Below, one piece after another: positions 55,955 to 62,500 of a stretch of DNA of 62,500 nucleotides. Each line of letters starts with the position of its first letter. The first letter of the stretch is position 1. The stretch covers positions 1-62,500 of the forward strand of contig JAJECS010000008.1 of the NCBI GenBank assembly GCA_022821905.1, read 5' to 3'. The position numbers were made by a program, and so were the translations under genes. This DNA is from Chloroflexota bacterium (GTDB taxonomy: Bacteria > Chloroflexota > UBA11872). The notes beneath the pieces are model-generated. The model was given only the letters and a program-made list of their open reading frames with translations. It searched no databases and was not told where the DNA came from.

Positions 55955-56147
55955 AGGGGCACGGGCCTTCAACCCTGCGGCACTCGCCATCTTCGCATGC
56001 GAGGGCTTCCGGTGCGCTCTGCGTCGCTGGGCAGCAAGGCCAACGCGGCCCGGCGGTAGGCGGCGGCGCCAGGCCAGGCATGGAACATCTAGCGTGGACT
56101 CCCGAATAGAATGGCTGAGCCTTTGGATCTGTGCTTGCGGACCTTCG

Positions 56148-56384
56148 ATGAAGATCACGCTGGATCTGAACGACCAAGTCCTGCGTCAAGCCAAGCGGCA
56201 GGCAGCGCGGGCCCGGGTCACCCTCGCCCAGTTCGTAGAAGACGCTCTGCGCGCGCGGCTCGAAGGAGCTAGGAGCGGCCAGCCGCCCTACCGGTTGCGG
56301 CTTGAGACCGTCACCGGACACGCACCGCCCAACGTCGATATCGCCGATCGGGATGCGCTGTACGACGTAATCAGCCGCGCGTGA
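56148..56384 (+). CDS. VapB-like type II antitoxin, without adjacent toxin
   Basis: A 78-residue protein beginning MKITLDLNDQVLRQAKRQAARARVTLAQFVEDALRARL, the strand-helix-helix of ribbon-helix-helix antitoxins of VapBC pairs. A 40-residue toxin-binding tail follows. No PIN-domain gene adjoins: the next gene starts 59 bases later and is a sialidase-like protein. So it is an orphan or has lost its toxin. Start ATG 56148. Confidence 0.7.
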   Translation: MKITLDLNDQVLRQAKRQAARARVTLAQFVEDALRARLEGARSGQPPYRLRLETVTGHAPPNVDIADRDALYDVISRA

Positions 56385-56442
56385 TTGCCATAGTCGCCCC
56401 TGTTCCGATCGTCCAACATGCGCCTTGCCTCGGACAGTCCCA

Positions 56443-57513
56443 ATGACGCCCGGCGATCCTGACCTTTCCATAGACGCGCCGATCGCCGTCGGGGAGGCGC
56501 GGAGGCTCCTCGCCAGCGACGAGCCGCACATCCACCACATGGCCAGCCTGGCGCGGCTGGCGAGCGGTCGGCTCGTGCTCAGCTTCAGCCGCATTCCGGG
56601 AACCCGCCGGCTCAACAACGGCGTGCTCATGGTCTCGCGCTCGGATGACGACGGCGCGACGTGGACGCCCCCCGAGGGGCTCTACGCCCACCCTGGCTGG
56701 GATTGCCTCAATATGGGCGGACTCATGCCGTTCGGCGACACGCGCCTGCTGCTCGCCCTCGGTCGACTTCAGATCGACCCGACCCTTCCGGGCGACGAGC
56801 CGTGCACCGGCTGGCACATGGCGACACGGGCATCGCACGACGGCGGTGAAACGTGGGCATCCGTGAGCCCGGAAGTCCGCCTTTTCCCAGGATGGACGGA
56901 GCTCTACGGCGCCAGCAATCCCCACCGCTTGGCCGACGACCGCCACATGCTCGCCGTCATCGGCACGACCGGACGCGATGTCGGCTGGCGCGCCGGTGTG
57001 ACGTTCACCGGCGATCTCGGCGTCACGTTTTCCCGTCCGGTGATCGTCGCCGAGCACCCACGGCTCGGCTTCGGCGACATGGACGTCGTGCGGCTGTCAG
57101 ACGGTCGGTTCCTCGCCGTGGCACGGGTGTTCGGCGGCCACCCCAGCGTGTTCAGTCACTCCGCCGACGACGGCCGGACCTGGAGCCAACCGCGCCCGAC
57201 CGGATTCGCCGGCGCCAACATCAAGTTGCACCGGCTGCGGTCCGGCGCGGTGCTCTGCGCCTACCGCGATGAACGCGGCAATCGCTCCGGCGTGGCGTGC
57301 AGCGTCAGCGAGGACGCCGGCGAATCGTGGCGCCGCGTCGGATGGCTGGCCGCCCCGTCTCCCGGCGAGCCTCCCACAGCGGACGGTGTGCGGTGCGGCT
57401 ATCCCGACATCGTCCCCGTCGACGACCGGAATCTTGCCTGCGTGCTCCATCCCGCCGCTGACGCCTCGGGCGGCGTCGACCTGCGCTGGCTGCGGCTCGA
57501 GGACCGAACGTAA
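56443..57513 (+). CDS. Sialidase/BNR-repeat protein
   Basis: A 356-residue six-bladed propeller-type protein. Asp-box-like repeats are clear: SDDDGATW, SHDGGETW, SADDGRTW and SEDAGESW. No signal peptide and no clear RIP-type active-site arginine triad, so it may be a cytoplasmic neuraminidase-like or non-enzymatic relative. Start ATG 56443 (a GTG-less ATG at 56425 adds six residues). It converges on the GHL-type gene at 57520. Confidence 0.7.
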   Translation: MTPGDPDLSIDAPIAVGEARRLLASDEPHIHHMASLARLASGRLVLSFSRIPGTRRLNNGVLMVSRSDDDGATWTPPEGLYAHPGWDCLNMGGLMPFGDTRLLLALGRLQIDPTLPGDEPCTGWHMATRASHDGGETWASVSPEVRLFPGWTELYGASNPHRLADDRHMLAVIGTTGRDVGWRAGVTFTGDLGVTFSRPVIVAEHPRLGFGDMDVVRLSDGRFLAVARVFGGHPSVFSHSADDGRTWSQPRPTGFAGANIKLHRLRSGAVLCAYRDERGNRSGVACSVSEDAGESWRRVGWLAAPSPGEPPTADGVRCGYPDIVPVDDRNLACVLHPAADASGGVDLRWLRLEDRT

Positions 57514-57519
57514 GGCGTC

Positions 57520-59304
57520 CTAACCGGGCGTCTGGTAGCTCAAATCCCAGTCGCCCAGGAGGTTCAGCTTGTGGGTCGGCGTGGCCAACCCCGCCTCACC
57601 CGCCGCCCGCCACGAGGCGATTTCCTCGCGGTGCCCGAGCCGCCGCAGCGACGACCACATGTCCTGGTAGTTCGCTCGGCCCGCAGGTCCGGCGCAGTCC
57701 CAGAAGAACAGGTGCGGCGCGCCCGCCCCATAGAGGCCGTCGGCCCGGCGTCGAAACTCCTCGGGCGACAAATGGCGCGGCATGATGTTCGGCGCGACCG
57801 TGCAGGGCGTGCCCTCCGTCAGATCCAGCAGCCACCTGGCGGCCTCCGGATCGGTCCAGGCCTCCAGTGAGCTGTCCATTCCCAGCTCGGACGAGTAGGG
57901 GATCAGCGTGTCGACCAGGCCCTCGTCCACCCAGGCGCGCAGGTCTATCGCGATTTGCAGATTCTCCTGCTCGGTGGCGCCGACGATCGCCGAAACCTGG
58001 ATCCGACTCGACCGCCCCTGTTTCTCCGCCTCCTCGTCCATCGCCTCGCGGACCTCGCGCATGAACTGCGTCAGCGTCTGCGCCCGGTACTTCAGCCAGG
58101 TGGGATCGTCCGACGGGAGCAGTCGCGGGAAGCCCCCGTGCGTCCGGGTGAATCCCTCGACGATGGGGCGTTCGTATTCGACCAGCGGCGGTCGGCGGTT
58201 GTAGAGCAGGCATACGCCGTCGATCGGATGTTGCGCCACCTCCCGCAGCAAATCCACGGCATGGGCGCGAACTTCGGGGAAGCTGTAGGCCATGCGGGGC
58301 GTGCGGACGCCGTTCCGATCCTCGCCGCGCCACTCCGGATGCCGCTTGTAGATGCCGTCGCCGTGGTCGAAGTGGTCGTGCGGCGGTGGAAAGTGGAACC
58401 CGGCCACCCGCCAGCTGGCATGGAACTCCATGCCAATCTCGTGGCAGTAATCCAGGGCAACTCGAAACGGGTCGATGCCCTGCGCCGCAAAGGCCCGCCA
58501 GCTTTCCGCGTGCAGGCGGTCGCCGACGCGATCAAAGTCGTCCAGCCCGTCGAACGTGCAGCGCCGCCCGACGTTGGTGAGGTTGTACATGAGGTCGCCC
58601 TGGCCGCATTCCCAATACATGCGCGAGAAGTCCGTATCGCGGTACGGCTCCAGCTCACGCCGAACCTCATCCGCCGTCGTCATGCGCCACAACCAGTGGG
58701 GGCCGTGCGCGTCCTGGTGCGCAAAGAGCGTTCGGTTGCGAGCGTCTTCCCGATCGGCGCTCAGCGCTTCGACCTCGGCCTCGGTGAGCGGAACGACCTT
58801 GATGTAGGCAATCCGCGCGTGCATGCAACGCCTCGCGCCAATGCCGTCGCCGGGGGCTTCCTGCCAGGCGACCTGACCGATGTGGAGATCCTGACCCGTG
58901 AGGTCCGCCACCTTCCAGAACATCTCCACGATCGCCTTGTCGTGGATGCCGACGGATGCAGCGCTGGCGCTGTTGAGCATCGTCTCGACCGGGTCATCGC
59001 TGAGCCGCACGCGCACCGCGTGACCGTCGCTCTCACCGGGACGGGACGGCATGACGCCGATGGACACCGCGTGCCAGCCCTGCGCGTCCAGCGGATAGCG
59101 CACGTTGGGCGCCGCCGTGTTCGGTCCGGCCAGCAGCATCGTGCCGGAGATGTCGTCGGTTGCGTAGGCCATCGCGCGCCAGCGACGATGCTGCGGATTC
59201 GCCCCTAGCGACTCGGCAGGCTCGCACCGGTCCAAGTCGGTGCGGTAGATCGCCTGGTTGGTGAAGCCCCGATCCGCAAAGTAGTCAACGGTGGTCTGCG
59301 CCAC
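57520..59304 (-). CDS. Large glycoside-hydrolase-like TIM-barrel protein
   Basis: A 594-residue protein. About 200 residues of beta-rich N-terminus come first. A barrel-like region follows, with GMEFHASWRVAGFHFPPPHDHF, FPEVRAHAVDLLREVAQ, DGVCLLYNRRPPLVEYERPIVEGF and DTLIPYSSELGM and a C-terminal HLFFWDCAG strand. The arrangement recalls the hypothetical glycosyl-hydrolase (GHL) families with a barrel and an N-terminal accessory part. Substrate unknown; it sits between two propeller enzymes. Confidence 0.5.
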   Translation of the reverse strand: MAQTTVDYFADRGFTNQAIYRTDLDRCEPAESLGANPQHRRWRAMAYATDDISGTMLLAGPNTAAPNVRYPLDAQGWHAVSIGVMPSRPGESDGHAVRVRLSDDPVETMLNSASAASVGIHDKAIVEMFWKVADLTGQDLHIGQVAWQEAPGDGIGARRCMHARIAYIKVVPLTEAEVEALSADREDARNRTLFAHQDAHGPHWLWRMTTADEVRRELEPYRDTDFSRMYWECGQGDLMYNLTNVGRRCTFDGLDDFDRVGDRLHAESWRAFAAQGIDPFRVALDYCHEIGMEFHASWRVAGFHFPPPHDHFDHGDGIYKRHPEWRGEDRNGVRTPRMAYSFPEVRAHAVDLLREVAQHPIDGVCLLYNRRPPLVEYERPIVEGFTRTHGGFPRLLPSDDPTWLKYRAQTLTQFMREVREAMDEEAEKQGRSSRIQVSAIVGATEQENLQIAIDLRAWVDEGLVDTLIPYSSELGMDSSLEAWTDPEAARWLLDLTEGTPCTVAPNIMPRHLSPEEFRRRADGLYGAGAPHLFFWDCAGPAGRANYQDMWSSLRRLGHREEIASWRAAGEAGLATPTHKLNLLGDWDLSYQTPG

Positions 59305-59418
59305 GGTTCCCTCGCCTCTCCCGGCCCTGATGGTCTATGGACTCGCCGTCGTGGCCGGCAATGTACAGAACCAACCGACATTCCGGCATGAGCTAGTCGA
59401 GAGCTTGGGCGCCGCCGC

Positions 59419-60351
59419 TCAGGCGGCTCGGATGCCGGATTCGGTGGCAACCACCGGTATCGGATCGCAGATGTGGCGGGTGCCGCCGTGCGGCGTGCCG
59501 AGCATGACCCACTGCCCATCCCATTGGATGAGACGGCTTGCATAGGGTTGCACCGGCGCATCCGGGGGCAGAACCTCACCGGTGCCATGAAGATGGAAGG
59601 GTCCCAGCGGTGACTCGCCGACCATCGAGTAGTCGGCGCTGCGAAACGGGTGGCCCGGAAACCGGCGCTTGAACGCCGGGAGCAGGCGGTCGGCCGAGGT
59701 GCAAAAGAGTAAGTAGTACCGCCCGTCGATCCGGTACACCTGCGGCACTTCGATCTCGGTGGCGATGGAGTCAACCTGCAGCGGCGGCTCGACCTGCCAC
59801 GTCCGCATGTCCCGGCTGATCGCCAATCCGACGGTGCCCCGGCGGTCGCGGTCCGGAGACTTGCCGCGGGCGCAGACGTATTGGTACACGCAGTCCCCGT
59901 CGTCGAAGAGCACCGGGTCCCGCCATTGGCCGTAGGCCTTGTGAACGGGGCCAAGCCGTTCGTAGAGCCGCGGGTCGCGCTCATTGACCGGGTTGTGCTT
60001 GCACTTGGTCCACGTGTGCAGATCGTCCGAAACGGCCAATCCCACGCGATGAACTTTGCGCGTGGGCGGATTCTCGCCCCGGCGCAGCGCGCTATAGGCC
60101 ATCCAGTAGCGCCCTCTCCGCGCAAGCACGGATCCGGTGGAGAGCGTTTGACTGTCCCAGGATTCGCCGGTGCCGCGCTCCAAGGCGAGGCCGACGAATT
60201 GCCAGTTCACCAAGTCCCGACTGACCGCGTGGCCAATATCCCAGTGCCAGGAGGGGCGAGGCTCCGGCGAGGTGCAGAAGAAGCAATGGGCCACGCCGTC
60301 CCTAACGGCGAACCACGCGTCGCCGATGGTGTGGCCCGGGAGGCTAAACAC
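59419..60351 (-). CDS. GH32/GH43-like five-bladed propeller protein
   Basis: A 310-residue protein. Motifs typical of GH clans F/J are WHWDIGHAVSRDLVNWQFVG, the QTLSTGSVL strand, RDPVLFDDGD (a possible catalytic Asp/RDP), EVPQVYRIDGRYYLLF with its E and ESPLGPFHLHG. RDP and the Glu two blades later match the general pattern of GH32/68 transition-state and acid residues, but the assignment is inference. It is followed by a short membrane protein. Confidence 0.7.
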   Translation of the reverse strand: MFSLPGHTIGDAWFAVRDGVAHCFFCTSPEPRPSWHWDIGHAVSRDLVNWQFVGLALERGTGESWDSQTLSTGSVLARRGRYWMAYSALRRGENPPTRKVHRVGLAVSDDLHTWTKCKHNPVNERDPRLYERLGPVHKAYGQWRDPVLFDDGDCVYQYVCARGKSPDRDRRGTVGLAISRDMRTWQVEPPLQVDSIATEIEVPQVYRIDGRYYLLFCTSADRLLPAFKRRFPGHPFRSADYSMVGESPLGPFHLHGTGEVLPPDAPVQPYASRLIQWDGQWVMLGTPHGGTRHICDPIPVVATESGIRAA

Positions 60352-60389
60352 CGTGCGCAGTCAGCCTGGCACGGCGCCGCCGCCGGGCC

Positions 60390-60821
60390 TCACGAGTCGG
60401 CAGAGCCGCCCCAGAGGTAGAAGCCCGTGTTTCCAACCACCCACGTGAAGAGCACGTCGACCCAGGGAAAGTGGCTGATGTGCGACTGCGCGGCCAGACC
60501 CGTCTCGTTTTCCGGCCAGAAGGTCCAGAGCCAGCCCCAGTAGAACAGGATGACCAGGGCGATCGATCCGTACAGCACCGCGGTGGCCGACAGATACTCA
60601 CGAGTAACCGGATCGCCGCCGCTGCCGGGCAAGCCGCGCTTGCGATGCAGGCTCACCACCAGCGCAATCGGAACCGCAACCGCCATGAACCAGTTGACGA
60701 CCTGCCACACCGGATACGTCGGGCCGCCGTCGTGGTAGACGGGCGTGAGGATGAGGTTCAGCCCGACGACAAACGCAATCGCCATCAGGGCCACCGCCAA
60801 GGGGCGTCTGGCGATCTCCAT
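60390..60821 (-). CDS. Small integral membrane protein
   Basis: A 143-residue protein with four membrane segments (about 9-25, 39-58, 80-98, 119-133) and a conserved-looking NWFMAVAVPIALVV. Start ATG 60821 has GGAAGGAAG just upstream; an ATG at 60866 gives 15 extra polar residues. Function unknown. Confidence 0.6.
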   Translation of the reverse strand: MEIARRPLAVALMAIAFVVGLNLILTPVYHDGGPTYPVWQVVNWFMAVAVPIALVVSLHRKRGLPGSGGDPVTREYLSATAVLYGSIALVILFYWGWLWTFWPENETGLAAQSHISHFPWVDVLFTWVVGNTGFYLWGGSADS

Positions 60822-60945
60822 GAAACAGCTTCCTTCCGGCGGCTCATTGGTCCGCCACGAGCCCACGGCCCGATCTGCCCGTGCAGCGCGATCTTACGTC
60901 CGGCAGTCGCTCCGGCGCGCCCGTGAATGAGATCCGCGGAGAGTC

Positions 60946-61839
60946 CTACGTCCGACGCAAGCTCCGCAGGTAGGCCTGACGCTTCGCCACGGCATCCGAT
61001 GCCTGGCTGGCGGGGGTGAGTTGCTCCGGCGCGAGCAGGGCCGCCGGATCGCGGCGAATCAGCACTCGTGCCACGCGGATGGTGTCGGCGGCCGGCACCG
61101 CCAGGCACCGCGCATCGCCGATTCGCGCTTCTCGCTGGATGCCTCGGAGCTGTGGCTCGATAGCCGGAAACCCTGACGACGTGCCGCCGACGTTGCGCAC
61201 CGCCGTCCAACCGCGCGGATCGTCGTCCACGCGCGCAAATCGCGTGTAGCCGCCGCGATGCTCGAGGTTTTCCGCAACGTGAATCGTCGTGTTCGACTCG
61301 TGCCCGACGCCGAGCAGGAGAATCCACGCGCCCTGCTCCGCCGCGGACTCGAGAACGGCGAGCGGTTGCTCCGCCGTGCCGTGGGACAGGATCTCAGCCG
61401 CGCGGCGCCCAACGCCCGAGAATCCGCAAATCGGCGCCGGACTGCGGGACGCATCTGGTTCGGAAGCAAAGGCCGCCGCGATGACGCCCATGTTGCGGTC
61501 GATCGGCCCATCCGTACGGTGCACCGGCGTTCGGTCCAACGCCTCTTGAAACTCGTCCCATGTCGCAGCGGGCGTGTCCGCATTGAACGGGATTTGGGGC
61601 TCCGGCGGCGAGGGCAGACGCGCCACATACGTAAACGCGGGGGCGATGACCGTGGGAACCACGGAGCGCACGGCGGCAACAACCGTGGCGGCGCCGCCCG
61701 CCACCCAGCCGAAGGCGCTTAGTGACGAATGGACCACGACAATTTCAACGCCGGCCAGCCCCAGCTCTCTCAGACCGTCGACTATGTCGTCTTGGGTCGT
61801 CACCGGCCGGGAGTCGTCGGCGTCCGGCTGGACGTTCAC
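60946..61839 (-). CDS. AAC(3)-family N-acetyltransferase
   Basis: A 297-residue protein of the aminoglycoside 3-N-acetyltransferase fold. It shows VVHSSLSAFGWVAGGAATVVAAVRS, DRTPVHRTDGPIDRNMGVIAAAFAS, SPAPICGFSGVGRRAAEIL and GAWILLLGVGHESNTTIHVAE. Most chromosomal members acetylate other amines and do not give resistance, so the name should not be read as a resistance call. It is transcribed away from the rRNA. Confidence 0.85.
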   Translation of the reverse strand: MNVQPDADDSRPVTTQDDIVDGLRELGLAGVEIVVVHSSLSAFGWVAGGAATVVAAVRSVVPTVIAPAFTYVARLPSPPEPQIPFNADTPAATWDEFQEALDRTPVHRTDGPIDRNMGVIAAAFASEPDASRSPAPICGFSGVGRRAAEILSHGTAEQPLAVLESAAEQGAWILLLGVGHESNTTIHVAENLEHRGGYTRFARVDDDPRGWTAVRNVGGTSSGFPAIEPQLRGIQREARIGDARCLAVPAADTIRVARVLIRRDPAALLAPEQLTPASQASDAVAKRQAYLRSLRRT

Positions 61840-62184
61840 GGTGGTACGCGCCCGCTTCCTGCAGGCCCTGATCGTTGCAAGCTGCGGATCGGCTGTCTAT
61901 GTCGAAGGCGGCGCGAATCTGCAAGCGCACCGCCGCAGCTGAAGGACAGGCAAACGGTGGGACCTGGACTTCAGCAGTGAGCCGGTGTTATGTCAAGCCT
62001 GCCGCCCTTGAGAGGAAGGACGCCGCCCACGGGCCGGCCCGTCGAAGCGCCGGTCGATCCAAGCTTCGGAGCCGAAAATAACGCCCGAACACGTAGAAGA
62101 CTCACCAGTCGGCGGAGCTGCGGACGGCGAAGGACCAGCCGCTCGGCGCAGGCGCGAAGCCTCTCGGTGATTCAAAAGAACCCA
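61840..62184. other. Gene-free upstream region of the rRNA
   Basis: About 345 bases with no gene and no tRNA or 16S rRNA sequence. It separates the acetyltransferase gene from the rRNA promoter. Confidence 0.6.
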
Positions 62185-62213
62185 TTGACGCCGAAACCGG
62201 TGGTGCGTATCCT
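62185..62213 (+). promoter_or_regulatory. Sigma-70-type rRNA promoter
   Basis: TTGACG (62185-62190) and TATCCT (62208-62213) are spaced by 17 bases, about 120 bases before the 23S gene, on the + strand. The 120-base leader contains a boxA-like site at 62285-62300 (CTTGACAACTGAATAG), the kind seen before 23S genes. Confidence 0.65.
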
Positions 62214-62284
62214 TGGCTTCTTGGGCGCAAGCTATGCCTTGCGCCACTGTGCCTCGGGCGCCGACGAGCGGTGCGCGGGCGAAC

Positions 62285-62300
62285 CTTGACAACTGAATAG
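62285..62300 (+). promoter_or_regulatory. boxA-like antitermination site in the rRNA leader
   Basis: CTTGACAACTGAATAG, similar to the TTTGAAAACTGAATA motif common before 23S rRNA, about 35 bases ahead of the gene. It would let Nus factors bind the leader. Confidence 0.45.
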
Positions 62301-62333
62301 CACGCAAAGCTGCAGTTTTGCCGGTCTAACGAA

Positions 62334-62500
62334 TACTAAGCTACGAAGGGCGCTCGGCGGATGCCTTGGCGCCAAGGGCCGACGAAGGGCGTAGCAGGCT
62401 GCGATAAGCCACGGGGAGCCGCGAGCAGGCGCTGATCCGTGGATTCCCGAATGGGGAAACCCGGCGGGGGTAATACCTCGTCACGATGCGATGAAGGCCT
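62334..62500 (+). rRNA. 23S ribosomal RNA, 5' end (cut by window edge)
   Basis: The sequence after 62340 aligns step by step with the start of bacterial 23S rRNA: CTAAG, GGCGGATGCCTTGGC, GCCGACGAAGG, then GGATTCCCGAATGGGGAAACCC. Only 167 bases are inside the window. No 16S rRNA or spacer tRNA precedes it; the upstream gene is an acetyltransferase facing away. Confidence 0.95.

Noticed and set aside
60946..61839. Aminoglycoside resistance gene
   Set aside because: The AAC(3) fold is clear, but environmental chromosomal members are often not resistance enzymes; no mobile context here.
62286..62291. TTGACA as the rRNA -35 box
   Set aside because: No -10 lies 16-18 bases downstream, and it is part of the boxA-like CTTGACAACTGAATAG; the pair at 62185-62213 is better.

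Overview
The window is high-GC bacterial DNA that looks like a free-living Chloroflexota, probably from the Dehalococcoidia/SAR202 side. This is inferred from the gene set, not from a database match. Supporting signs are an archaeal-type ATP-dependent DNA ligase, many SDR, Gfo/Idh, VOC and amidohydrolase-type enzymes, ProXWV and Liv-type binding proteins, and a 23S rRNA gene with its own promoter and no 16S in front of it. Genes are dense, often overlap by 1-4 bases, and many start with GTG.

Layout. 0-5 kb: surface-glycan type membrane proteins, including two copies of a GT-C glycosyltransferase. One copy is cut by the window edge and the other is frame-broken at a ten-base G tract. 5.3-13.1 kb: small-molecule and sugar metabolism, comprising a DapA-type aldolase, SDR and amidohydrolase trio, a DUF3179 lipoprotein, an aldo/keto reductase, a Gfo/Idh enzyme and a cupin. 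13.1-17.7 kb: gatC-gatA-gatB-gdhA. 17.7-24.6 kb: two SDRs, a VOC protein, a palindromic intergenic repeat, and a uvrD-HAD phosphatase-DNA ligase operon. 24.6-29.5 kb: the circularly permuted ATP-grasp, alpha-E and transglutaminase trio with an ammonium transporter gene inside it. 30.4-36.1 kb: a signalling block (histidine kinase, periplasmic binding protein, RsbW-like kinase, receiver-SpoIIE phosphatase, STAS protein). 36.9-37.1 kb: tRNA-Ile(GAT) and tRNA-Ala(TGC) back to back.

The centrepiece is a 9.5-kb integrated element (about 37,059-46,546) in the 3' end of tRNA-Ala, bounded by a 17-bp exact direct repeat. It carries a tyrosine integrase, an excisionase-like protein, a ribbon-helix-helix-like protein, a winged-helix protein and a SLOG-domain protein. 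It also has a head-and-packaging module: large terminase, HNH nuclease, HK97-type capsid, double-length prohead protease, portal and connector. No tail, lysis or replication-polymerase genes are seen. This is the layout expected of a capsid-forming phage satellite rather than of a complete prophage, and it is the best candidate for an undescribed system here.

Right of the element are five tandem cyclophilin-type lipoprotein genes (46.6-50.3 kb). They are followed by beta-propeller and TIM-barrel glycoside-hydrolase-like genes (50.7-60.4 kb) interleaved with a proVWX-type glycine-betaine/choline transporter and an orphan antitoxin, then an AAC(3)-family acetyltransferase, and finally the first 167 bases of 23S rRNA behind a good sigma-70-type promoter.
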